Assembly: GCA_023053545.1 (NCBI GenBank)
Contig: JAKZAN010000059.1
Span: forward strand, 62,001-126,000
Source: Lepidurus packardi
Lineage: Eukaryota; Arthropoda; Branchiopoda; Notostraca; Triopsidae
Reading direction: 5' to 3'
DNA length: 64,000 bases
Below, piece after piece: positions 19,757-31,100 of this stretch. Each line of letters begins with the position of its first letter. Positions within the stretch are counted from its first letter, which is position 1. The notes under the pieces were generated by a model, which was not told the DNA's origin, searched no databases, and saw only the letters and a program-made list of their open reading frames with translations. A program made the translations under genes and the position numbers.

Positions 19757-20488
19757 GTGGGGCCCCGTAAATGGTTGTACTCAACCGGTAAGGCCATTGG
19801 AGTGACAATTGCTTGCCAACCAAACCTAAAAGGGAATGGGGAAGGGAAGACCAATACCATCAAAAGTCAGGGGATAGGGATTATTGAGGTCCCTGTTGCA
19901 TGTGTGGCCATCAGCCCGGAGTGGATTTTAGCCGCTTCCTTGGACTCTTTTGGGCAGTCCAATATCACCTCACGCATGCCGGCTTGGTCTTTGTCCGCTT
20001 TTCCAACTAACCTGACCCAACCACACCTGCCCACGGCCAACCTTACCTGGGTAGACCCGAAAATAGCCGATCACATTAAAACACTGGAGAAGGAGAGTGG
20101 TGACGTAGCCGCCAGCTGGAGAACTACGTGGGATACCTTCCAGAAAGCAGCCAAGCAGCGCAGAAATCTCTTCGAGGAAGCTCCCGGCGTATGGGGCGAT
20201 ATCAGCTATCCCTCGATAACCATCTCCGGGTCGTTTACCGTGGTAGTACTAGTGATCGTCGCCATCCTGAGTTGGTGCCTATGGCGAGTAACCACTGGAC
20301 GTGACCAAGCGCTCCTGACACGGATCGAGCAATTGGAGGCAACCTTACGGCTCCATGAGCCAGCCGCCTTGGGCAGACCCAGCTACAACATCGACGCACT
20401 TGTGCGACGTGTGCGAGCCATAGAAGTAAGGATGCGTGACCATGGAGGCGTACTCCCGCTGACCATGGAGGAAACCGCCGACCAGTAA
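19757..20488 (+). CDS. env: env-like region of element B (fossil, C-terminal part)
   Basis: Open stretch of about 240 residues between pol and the 3' LTR, the slot where insect Ty3/gypsy elements with envelope genes carry env. It has IIEVPVACVAISPEW, a helical stretch rich in charged residues (about 100-140), then a strong hydrophobic segment FTVVVLVIVAILSWCLWRV (about residues 157-175, nucleotides about 20230-20285) followed by a basic and helical C-terminal tail. This is the layout of the end of a class I or F-type fusion glycoprotein: ectodomain, single membrane anchor, cytoplasmic tail. An obvious full-length env is not present, so I treat it as a remnant. The homology is inferred from position and topology. 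Confidence 0.6.
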   Translation: MGPRKWLYSTGKAIGVTIACQPNLKGNGEGKTNTIKSQGIGIIEVPVACVAISPEWILAASLDSFGQSNITSRMPAWSLSAFPTNLTQPHLPTANLTWVDPKIADHIKTLEKESGDVAASWRTTWDTFQKAAKQRRNLFEEAPGVWGDISYPSITISGSFTVVVLVIVAILSWCLWRVTTGRDQALLTRIEQLEATLRLHEPAALGRPSYNIDALVRRVRAIEVRMRDHGGVLPLTMEETADQ

Positions 20489-20733
20489 TCAAGACAATCA
20501 GTGTAGTGGTAGTGTCGTACTTGTTCCCCTCAGTACAAGTTACCCCAAAGTATCCACGGTTTAGTCTAGTGTTTAACCAGTAGTTATCAACTATTAGGTG
20601 TGTACGCTTGCTGATTTTAACCATGTGCTTGCAAGCTTGTCATTAAATTTCGCCTGGCATTGCTTCTAGATAGCGCTATCGACGCGTGGTCCGCTTGTTT
20701 CGACCGGGACGTTCGAAAGCGGGCCGGGGGTAA
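20489..20733 (+). other. 3' untranslated region and polypurine tract of element B
   Basis: 245 bases with no convincing frame. The last bases before the LTR (about 20712-20733) are purine-rich, GAAAGCGGGCCGGGGGTAA, the expected plus-strand primer. Nothing else is recognised. Confidence 0.6.
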
Positions 20734-21142
20734 TGTCACGGCTATACTTCGCATTGCTTGCTTTTTCTCACGCTTCGCTTTACTTATTTAGTTAAGATCA
20801 GCGTAACACCAGAGGATCCATCCGCCTGTGTACCGGATTACGCGTCCTGTACGGATACACCAGGCAGGATGGATCCCTGAGAGTGAGGATGATGTTTTCA
20901 GTTAACCAAGTCAGTTGGTTAGAGAGTTGAAGTACTAGAGGGTAGTCTGTTAGTTGGAGCGTAAAAGGGTAGACTCTCCTAGTAGTGTGTTAGGCAGTAG
21001 TCCTCTGTTTTTCATGTAGTGTTTTCGTCCACCTAGCTTTACCCCTGTAATCCGCACGAATACAGTTCTATAAATCCACCTTTCCCGAACATTACTCTAA
21101 TCCCTTGCTAGATTGATGCCCTGGCAAAATTAGACCGTGACA
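20734..21142 (+). repeat. 3' LTR of element B (409 bp)
   Basis: Same ends and length as 5870-6278, with about seven substitutions between them. It contains an imperfect inverted repeat at 20814-20876 (outer arms GGATCCATCC and GGATGGATCC). It is followed by ATAT and then satellite. Confidence 0.95.
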
Positions 21143-24100
21143 ATATCATAAAGAATTTATTCAGTCCGTAAGGAATTAATTCAGTCCGTAACTAATTAAT
21201 TCAGTAAGTAAGGAACTTAATCAATCATAAAGAATTAATTCAGTCCGTAAGGAATTAATTCAGTCCGTAAGGAATTAATTCAGTCCGTAAGGAAATAATT
21301 CAGTCCCCAAGGATTTAATTCAGTCCGTAAGGAATTAATTCAGTCCGTAAGGAATTAATTCAGTCCGTAAGTAGTTAATTCAGTCCGTAATGAATTAATT
21401 CAGTCCGTTAGGAATTAATTCAGTCCGTAACTAATTAATTCAGTAAGTAAGGAACTTAATCAATCATAAAGAATTAATTCAGTCCGTAAGGAATTAATTC
21501 AGTCCGTAAGGAATTAATTCAGTCCTTACGGATTTAATTCAGTCCGTACGGAATTAATTCAGTACGTAAGGAATTATTTAAGTCGGTAAGGATTTAATAA
21601 AGTCCGTAATGAATTAATTCATTCCGTAAGGAATTAATTCCGTCCGTAAGGAATTAGTTCAGTCCGTAAGGAATTAATTCAGTCCGTAAGGAATTAATTC
21701 AGTCCGTAATGAATTAATGAAGTCCGTAAGGAACTAATTCATTCCGTAAGGAATTAATTAATTCCGTAAGGAATTGATATAATCCGTAAGGAATTTATAA
21801 AATCAGTAAGGAATTAATTCAGTCCGTAAGGAAATAATTAAGTCCGTAATGAATTAATTAAGTCCGTAAGGAAATAATTCAGTCCCCAAGGATTTAATTC
21901 AGTCCGTAAGGAATTAATTCAGTCCGTAATGAATTAATTCAGTCCGCAAGGAATTAGTTCAGTCCGTAAGGAATTGATATAATCGTAAGGAATTTATAAA
22001 GTCCGTAATGAATTAATTCAGTCCGCAAGGAATTAGTTCAGTCCGCAAGGAATTAATTAAGTCCGTAAGGAATTAATTAAGTTCGTAAGAAATTAATTCA
22101 GTCCATAAGGAATTAATTCAGTCTGTAAGGAATTAAATCAGGCCGTAAGGAATTAATTCAGTCTGTAAGGAATTAAATCAGGCCGTAAGGAATTTATTCA
22201 GTCCGTAAAGAATTAATTCAGTCCGTAAGGTATTAATTGAGTCCGTAAGTAGTTAATTCAGTCCGTAATTAATTAATTCAGTCCGTAATTAATTAATTCA
22301 GTCCGTAAGGAATTAATTCAGTCCGTAACTAATTAATTCAGTAAGTAAGGAACTTAATCAATCAAAAAGAATTTATTCAGTCCGTAAGGAATTAATTTAG
22401 TCCGTAAGGAATTAATTCAGTCCGTAATGAATTAAATAAGTCCGTAAGGAATTAATTCAGTCCGTAAGGAATTAATTCCGGCCGTAAGGAATTAGTTCAG
22501 TCCGTAAAAAATTAATTCAGAAGGTAAGGAATTAATTCAGTCCGTAAGTAGTTAATTCAGTCCGTAATTAATTAATTCAGACCGTAATTAATTAATTCAG
22601 TACGTAAGGAATTCAATATATCATAAAGAATTTATTCAGTCCGTAAGGAATTAATTCAGTCCGTAAGGAATTAATTCAGTCCGTAATGAATTTATTAAGT
22701 CCGTAAGGATTTAATTCAGTCCGTACGGAATTAAATCAGTACGTAAGGAATTAACTAAGTCGGTAAGGATTTAATGAAGTCCGTAATGAATTAATTCATT
22801 CCGTAAGGAATTAATTCAGTCCGTAAGGAATTAGTTCAGTCCGTAAGGAATTAATTCAGTCCGTAAGGAATTAATTCAGTCCGTAAGTAGTTAATTCAGT
22901 CCGTAATTAATTAATTCAGTCCGTATTTAATTAATTCATTCCGTAAGGAATTAATTCAGTCCGTAACTAATCAATTCAGTAAGTAAGGAACTTAATCAAT
23001 CATAAAGAATTAATTCAGTCCGTAATGAATTAATTAAGTCCGTAAGGAACTAATTCAGTCCGTAAAGAATTAATTCAGTCCGTAGGGATGTAATTCAGTC
23101 CGTAAGGAATTAATTCAGTCCGTAACGAATTAATTCAGTCCGTAAGGAATTAATTAATTCCGTTAGGAATTAATTAAGTCCGTAAGGAATTGATATAATC
23201 CGTTAGGAATTTATAAAGTCAGTAAGGAATTAATTCAGTCCGTAAGGAAATAATTCAGCCCCATAGGAATTAATTCAGTCCGTAAGGAATTAATTCAGTC
23301 CGTAAGGAATTAATTCAGTCCGTAAGTAGTTAATTCAGTCCGTAATTAATTAATTCAGTCCGCATTTAATTAATTCATTCCGTAAGGAATTAATTCAGTC
23401 CGTAACAAATTAATTCAGTAAGTAAGGAACTTAATCAATCATAAAGAATTAATTCAGTCCGTAATGAATTAATGAAGTCCGTAAGGATTTGATATAATCC
23501 GTAAGGTATTTATAAAGTCAGTAAGAAATTAATTCAGTCCGTAAGGAAATAATTAAGTCCGTAATGAATTAATTAAGTCCGTAAGGAAATAATTCAGTCC
23601 CCTAGGAATTAATTCAGTCCGTAAGGAATTAATTCAGTCCGTAAGGAATTAATTCAGTCCGTAAGGAATTAATTCAGTCCGTAAGTAGTTAATTCAGTCC
23701 GTAATTAATTAATTCAGACCGTAATTAATTAATTCAGTCCGTAAGGAATTAATTCAGTCCGTAACTAATTAATTCAGTAAGTAAGTAATTCAATATATCA
23801 TAAAGAATTAATTCAGTCCGTAAAGAATTAATTCATTCCGTAAGGAATTAATTCAGTTCGTAATGAATTAATTAAGTCCGTACGGATTTAATTCAGTCCG
23901 TAAGGAATTAATTCAGTACCTAAAGAATTAATTAAGTCGGTAAGGATTTAATGAAGTCCGTAATGAATTAATTCATTCCGTAAGGAATTCATTCAGTCCG
24001 AAAGGAATTATTTCCGTCCGTAATGAATAAATTAAGTCCGTAAGGATTTAATTCAGTCCGTAAGGAATTAATTCAGTACCTAAAGAATTAATTAAGTCGG

Positions 24101-25820
24101 TAAGGATTTAATGAAGTCCGTAATGAATTAATTCATTCCGTAAGGAATTCATTCAGTCCGAAAGGAATTATTTCCGTCCGTAATGAATAAATTAAGTCCG
24201 TAAGGATTTAATTCAGTCCGTACGGAATTAATTCAGTACGTAAGGAATTAATTAAGTCGGTAAGGATTTAATGAAGTCCGTAAGGAATTAATTCATTCCG
24301 TAAGGAATTAATTCAGTCCGTAAGGAATTAATTCCGTCCGTAAGGAATTAGTTCAGTCGGTAAGGAATTAATTCAGTATGTAAGGAATTAATTCAGTCCG
24401 TAATGAATTAATGAAGTCCGTAAGGAACTAATTCATTCCGTAAGGAATTAATTAAGTCCGTAAGGAATTGATATAATCCGTAAGGAATTTATAAAGTCAG
24501 TAAGGAATTAATTCAGTCCGTAAGGAAATAATTAAGTCCGTAATGAATTAATTAAGTCCGTAGGGAAATAATTCAGTCCCCAAGGATTTAATTCAGTCCG
24601 TAAGGAATTAATTCAGTCCGTAAGGAATTAATTCAGTCCGTTAGGAATTAATTCAGTCCGTAAGGAATTAATTCAGTCCGTAAGGAATTAATTCAGTCCG
24701 TAAGTAGTTAATTCAGTCCGTAATTAATTAATTCAGTCCGTAATTATTTAATTCAGTCCGTAAGGAATTAATTCAGTCCGTAACTAATTAATTCAGTAAG
24801 TAAGGAACTTAATCAATCATAAAGAATTAATTCAGTCCGTAATGAATTAATTAAGTCCGTAAGGAACTAATTCAGTCCGTAAGGAATTAATTCAGTCCGT
24901 AGGAATGTAATTCAGTCCGTAAGGAATTAATTCAGTCTGTAAGGAATTAATTCAGTCCGTAATGAATTACTGAAGTCCGTAAGGAATTAATTAATTCCGT
25001 AAGGAATTGATATAATCCGTAAGGAATTTATAAAGTCAGTAATTAATTAATTCAGTCCGTAAGGAAATAATTCAGTCCCCTAGGAATTAACTCAGTCCGT
25101 AAGGAATTAATTCAGTCCGTAAGGAATTAATTCAGTCCGTAAGTAGTTAATTCAGTCCGTAATTAATTAATTCAGACCGTAATTAATTAATTCAGTCCGT
25201 AAGGAATTAATTCAGTCCGTAACTAATTAATTCAGTAAGAAAGGAATTTAATCAATCATAAAGAATTAATTCAGTCCGTAAGGAATTAATTCAGTACGTA
25301 AGGAATTAATTCATTCCGTAAGGAATTAATTCAGTCCGTAAGGAATTAAATCAGTCCGTAAGGAATTAATTCATTCCGTAAGGAATTAATTCAGTCCGTA
25401 AGGAAAAAATTAAGTCCGTAATGAATTAATTAAGTCCGTAAGGTAATAATTCAGTCCCCTAGGAATTAATTCAGTCCGTAAGGAATTAATTCAGTCAATA
25501 AGGAATTAATTCAGTCCGTAAGTAGTTAATTCAGTCCGTAATTAATTAATTCAGTCCGTAATTAATTAATTCAGTCCGTAAGGAATTAATTCAGTACGTA
25601 AAGAATTAATTAAGTCCGTAATGAATTAATTCATTCCGTAAGGAATTAAATCAGTCCGTAAGGAACTAATTCAGTCCGTAACTAATTATTTCAGTAAGTA
25701 AGGAATTTAATCAATCAAAAAAATTAATTCAGTCCGTAAGGAATTAATTCAGTCCGTCAGGAATTAATTCAGTCCGTCAGGAATTAATTCAGTCCGTAAT
25801 GAATTAAATAAGTCATTAAG

Positions 25821-26888
25821 GAATTAATTCAGTCCTTAAGGAATTAATTCAGTACGTAAGGAATTAATTAAGTCGGTAAGGAATTAATTATGTCGGTAAG
25901 GATTTAATTAAGTCCGTAATGAATTAATTCATTCCGTAAGGAATTAAATCAGTCCGTAATGAATTAATTACAGTCCGTAAGGAATTAATTCAGTCCGTAA
26001 GGAATTAGTTCAGTCCGTAAGGAATTAATTCAGTCCGTAAGGAATTAATTCAGTCCGTAAAGAATTCATTCAGTCCGCAGGGAATTAATTCAGTCCGTAA
26101 TTAGTTAATTCAGTCCGTAATTAATTAATTCAGTCCGTAATTAATAAATACAGTCCGTAAGGAATTAATTCAGTCCGTAACTAATTAATTCATTAAGAAA
26201 GGAATTTAATCAATCATAGAGAATTAATTCAGTCCGTAAGGAATTAATTCAGTCCGTAAGGAATTAATTCATTCCGTAAGGAATTAATTTAGTCAGTAAG
26301 GAAATAATTAAGTCCGTAATGAATTAATTAAGTCCGTAAGGTAATAATTCAGTCCCCTAGGAATTAATTCAGTCCGTAAGGAATTAATTCAGTCCCTAAG
26401 GAATTAATTCAGTCCGTAAGTAGTTAATTCAGTCCGTAATTAATTAATTCAGTCCGTAATTAATTAATTCAGTCCGTAAGGAATTAACTAAGTTTATAAC
26501 TAATTAATTCAGTAAGTAAGGAATTCAATATATCATAAAGAATTAATTCAGTCCGTTAGGAATTAATTCAGTCCGTAATGAATTAATTAAGTCCGAAAGG
26601 AATTAATTCGGTCCGTAAGTAATTAATTCAGTACGTAAGGAATTAATTAAGTCGGAAAGGATTTAATTAAGTCCGTAATGAATTAATTCAGTCCGTAACT
26701 AATTAATTCAGTAAGTAAGGAATTCAATATATCATAAAGAATTAATTCAGTCCGTAAGGAATTAATTCAGCCGGTAAGGAATTAGTTCAGTCCGTAATGA
26801 ATTAATTAAGTCCGTAAGTATTTATTTAATTCCGTAATGAATTCATTCATTCCGTAAGGAATTAATTCAGTCCGTAAGTAATTAATTC
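25821..26888 (-). repeat. S2 higher-order repeat, copy 1 (1237-bp period)
   Basis: Four rare markers (TGTCGG at 25891, TTAATAAATA at 26141, GAATTAACTA at 26481, CCGG at 26771) recur exactly 1237 bp downstream. The two copies are nearly identical over about 1.07 kb and diverge outside it. A further copy of part of it lies 5.50-5.52 kb downstream (TGTCGG at 31394), with one extra monomer. Confidence 0.85.
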
Positions 26889-27057
26889 ATTCCATAAGGA
26901 ATTAATTCAGTCCGTAAGTAGTTAATTCAGTCCGTAATTAATTAGTACATTCCGTAAGGAATTAATTAAGTCCGTAACTAATTAATTCAGTAAGAAAGGA
27001 ATTTAATCAATCATAAAGAATTAATTCAGTCCGTAAGGAATTAATTCTGTCCGTAAG

Positions 27058-28125
27058 GAATTAATTCAGTCCTTAAGGAATTAATTCAGTACGTAAGGAA
27101 TTAATTAAGTCGGTAAGGAATTAATTATGTCGGTAAGGATTTAATTAAGTCCGTAATGAATTAATTCATTCCGTAAGGAATTAAATCAGTCCGTAATGAA
27201 TTAATTACAGTCCGTAAGGAATTAATTCAGTCCGTAAGGAATTAGTTCAGTCCGTAAGGAATTATTTCAGTCCGTAAGGAATTAATTCAGTCCGTAAAGA
27301 ATTCATTCAGTCCGCAGGGAATTAATTCAGTCCGTAATTAGTTAATTCAGTCCGTAATTAATTAATTCAGTCCGTAATTAATAAATACAGTCCGTAAGGA
27401 ATTAATTCAGTCCGTAACTAATTAATTCATTAAGAAAGGAATTTAATCAATCATAGAGAATTAATTCAGTCCGTAAGGAATTAATTCAGTCCGTAAGGAA
27501 TTAATTCATTCCGTAAGGAATTAATTTAGTCAGTAAGGAAATAATTAAGTCCGTAATGAATTAATTAAGTCCGTAAGGTAATAATTCAGTCCCCTAGGAA
27601 TTAATTCAGTCCGTAAGGAATTAATTCAGTCCCTAAGGAATTAATTCAGTCCGTAAGTAGTTAATTCAGTCCGTAATTAATTAATTCAGTCCGTAATTAA
27701 TTAATTCAGTCCGTAAGGAATTAACTAAGTTTATAACTAATTAATTCAGTAAGTAAGGAATTCAATATATCATAAAGAATTAATTCAGTCCGTTAGGAAT
27801 TAATTCAGTCCGTAATGAATTAATTAAGTCCGAAAGGAATTAATTCGGTCCGTAAGTAATTAATTCAGTACGTAAGGAATTAATTAAGTCGGAAAGGATT
27901 TAATTAAGTCCGTAATGAATTAATTCAGTCCGTAACTAATTAATTCAGTAAGTAAGGAATTCAATATATCATAAAGAATTAATTCAGTCCGTAAGGAATT
28001 AGTTCAGCCGGTAAGGAATTAGTTCAGTCCGTAATGAATTAATTAAGTCCGTAAGTATTTATTTAATTCCGTAATGAATTCATTCATTCCGTAAGGAATT
28101 AATTCAGTCCGTAAGTAATTAATTC
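27058..28125 (-). repeat. S2 higher-order repeat, copy 2 (1237-bp period)
   Basis: Partner of 25821-26888, with the same markers at 27128, 27378, 27718 and 28008. The match ends near 28125, where one copy has a CATTCCATAAGG monomer and the other the consensus form. Confidence 0.85.
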
Positions 28126-31100
28126 AGTCCGTAAGGAATTAATTCAGTACGTAAGGAATTAATGAAGTCCGTAATGAATTAATTCATTCCGTAAGGAATT
28201 AAATCAGTCCGTAAGGAATTAATTCAGTCCATAAGGAATTAGTTCAGTCCGTAAGGAATTAATTCAGTCCTTAAGGAATTAATTCTTTCCGTAAGGAATT
28301 AATTAAGTCCGTAAGGTAATAGTTCAGTCCCCTAGGAATTAATTCAGTCCGTAAGGAAATAATTCAGTCAATAAGGAATTAATCCAGTCAGTAAGTAGTT
28401 AATTCAGTCCGTAATTAATTAATTCAGTCCGTAATTAATTAATTCTTTCCGTAAGGAATTAATTCAGTTTGTAACTAATTAATTCAGTAAGTAAGGAATT
28501 CAATATATCATAAATAATTAATTCAGTCCGTAAGGAATTAATTCAGTCCGTAAGGAAATAATTCAGTCCGTAATGAATTAATTAAGTCCGTAAGGAATTA
28601 ATTCAGTCCGTAGGGAATTAATTCATTCCGTAAGGAATTAATTCAGTCCGTAAGGAATTAATTCAGTCCGTAAGTAGTTAATTCAGTCCGTAATTAATTA
28701 ATTCAGTCCGTAATTAATTAAATCAGTCCGTAAGGAATTAATTCAGTTTATAACTAATTAATTCAGTAAGTAAGGAATTCAATATATCATAAAGAATTAA
28801 TTCAGTCCGTAAGGAATTAATTCAGTCCGTAAGGAATTAATTCAGTCCGTAATGAATTAATTAAGTCCGTAAGGAATTAATTCAGTCCGTAAGGAATTAA
28901 TTCAGTACGTAAGGAATTAATGAAGTCCGTAATGAATTAATTCATTCCGTAAGGAATTAAATCAGTCCGTAAGGAATTAATTCAGTCCATAAGGAATTAG
29001 TTCAGTCCGTAAGGAATTAATTCAGTCCGTAAGGAATTAATTCATTCCGTAAGGAATTAATTAAGTCCGTAAGGTAATAGTTCAGTCCCCTAGGAATTAA
29101 TTCAGTCCGTAAGGAAATAATTCAGTCAATAAGGAATTAATCCAGTCAGTAAGTAGATAATTCAGTCCGTAATTAATTAATTCAGTCCGTAATTAATTAA
29201 TTCTTTCCGTAAGGAATTAATTCAGTTTGTAACTAATTAATTCAGTAAGTAAGGAATTCAATATATCATAAAGAATTAATTCAGTCCGTAAGGAATTAAT
29301 TCTGTCCGTAAGGAATTAATTCAGTCCGTAAGGAATTAATTCAGTCCGTAAGGAATTAATTAAGTCCGTAGGGAATTAATTCAGTACGTAAGGAATTAAT
29401 TAAGTTGGAAAGGATTTAATTAAGTCCGTAATGAATTAATTCAGTCCGTAACTAATTAATTCAGTAAGTAAGGAATTCAATATATCATAAAGAATTAATT
29501 CAGTCCGTAAGGAATTAATTCAGCCGGTAAGGAATTAGTTCAGTCCGTAATTAATTAATTCAGTCCGTAATTAATTAATTCTTTCCGTAAGGAATTAATT
29601 CAGTTTGTAACTAATTAATTCAGTAAGTAAGGAATTCAATATATCATAAAGAATTAATTCATTCCGTAAGGAATTAAATCAGTCCGTAAGGAATTAATTC
29701 AGTCCATAAGGAATTAGTTCAGTCCGTAAGGAATTAATTCAGTCCGTAAGGAATTAATTCATTCCGTAAGGAATTAATTCAGTCCGTAAGGAAAAAATTA
29801 AGTCCGTAATGAATTAATTAAGTCCGTAAGGTAATAATTCAGTCCCCTAGGAATTAATTCAGTCCGTAAGGAATTAATTCAGTCAATAAGGAATTAATTC
29901 AGTCCGTAAGTAGTTAATTCAGTCCGTAATTAATTAATTCAGTCCGTAATTAATTAATTCATTCCGTAAGGAATTAATTCAGTTTATAACTAGTTAATTC
30001 AGTAAGTAAGGAATTCAATATATCATAAAGAATTAATTCAGTCCGTAAGGAATTAATTCAGTCCGTAATGCATTAATTCAGTCCGTAAGGAATTAATTCA
30101 GTCCGTAAGGAATTAATTCAGTGGGTAAGGAATTAATTCAGTCCGTAAGGAATTAATTCAGTACGTAAAGAATTAATTAAGTCCGTAATGAATTAATTCA
30201 TTCCGTAAGGAATTAAATCAGTCCGTAAGGAACTAATTCAGTCCGTAACTAATTATTTCAGTAAGTAAGGAATTTAATCAATCAAAAAAATTAATTCAGT
30301 CCGTAAGGAATTAATTTAGTCCGTCAGGAATTAATTCAGTCCGTCAGGAATTAATTCAGTCCGTAATGAATTAAATAAGTCATTAAGGAATTAATTCAGT
30401 CCTTAAGGAATTAATTCAGTACGTAAGGAATTAATTCAGTCCGTAAGGAATTAATTCAGTCCGTAAAGAATTCATTCAGTCCGCAGGGAATTAATTCAGT
30501 CCGTAATTAGTTAATTCAGTCCGTAATTAATTAATTCAGTCCGTAATTAATAAATACAGTCCGTAAGGAATTAATTCAGTCCGTAACTAATTAATTCATT
30601 AAGAAAGGAATTTAATCAATCATAAAGAATTAATTCAGTCCGTAAGGAATTAATTCAGTCCGTAAGGAATTAATTCATTCCGTAAGGAATTAATTTAGTC
30701 AGTAAGGAAATAATTAAGTCCGTAATGAATTAATTAAGTCCGTAAGGTAATAATTCAGTCCCCTAGGAATTAATTCAGTCCGTAAGGAATTAATTCAGTC
30801 AATAAGGAATTAATTCAGTCCGTAAGTAGTTAATTCAGTCCGTAATTAATTAATTTAGTCCGTAATTAATTAATTCATTCCGTAAGGAATTAATTCAGTT
30901 TATAACTAGTTAATTCAGTAAGTAAGGAATTCAATATATCATAAAGAATTAATTCAGTCCGTAAGGAATTAATTCAGTCCGTAATGCATTAATTCAGTCC
31001 GTAAGGAATTAATTCAGTCCGTAAGGAATTAATTCAGTCCGTAAGGAATTAATTCAGTGGGTAAGGAATTAATTCAGTCCGTAAGGAATTAATTCAGTAC

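Larger units (their letters stand above)
5870..21142 (+). mobile_element. Ty3/gypsy-type LTR element B with env-like region (fossil), hosting a nested BEL element
   Basis: Both LTRs (5870-6278 and 20734-21142, 409 bp each), primer-binding site, gag, pol in the order PR-RT-RNaseH-IN, and an env-like region before the 3' LTR. Without the BEL insertion it is about 8.7 kb. ATAT stands on both outer sides (5866-5869 and 21143-21146), but the left flank is LINE and the right flank is satellite. The two LTRs differ at about 7 of 409 positions (1.7%). At common insect clocks that would mean a few million years or less, but see the finding on unequal divergence. Apart from the nested insertion and a reduced-looking env region it appears largely preserved, with perhaps one or two breaks. 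Confidence 0.93.

Noticed and set aside
20235-20624. Minus-strand frame of 129 codons over the env-like region
   Set aside because: It is antisense to a frame with a clear membrane segment and crosses into the untranslated region; no domain.
20489-20733. Possible tRNA or small RNA gene before the 3' LTR
   Set aside because: No cloverleaf arms or internal promoter boxes could be found; the stretch fits a 3' UTR ending in a polypurine tract.
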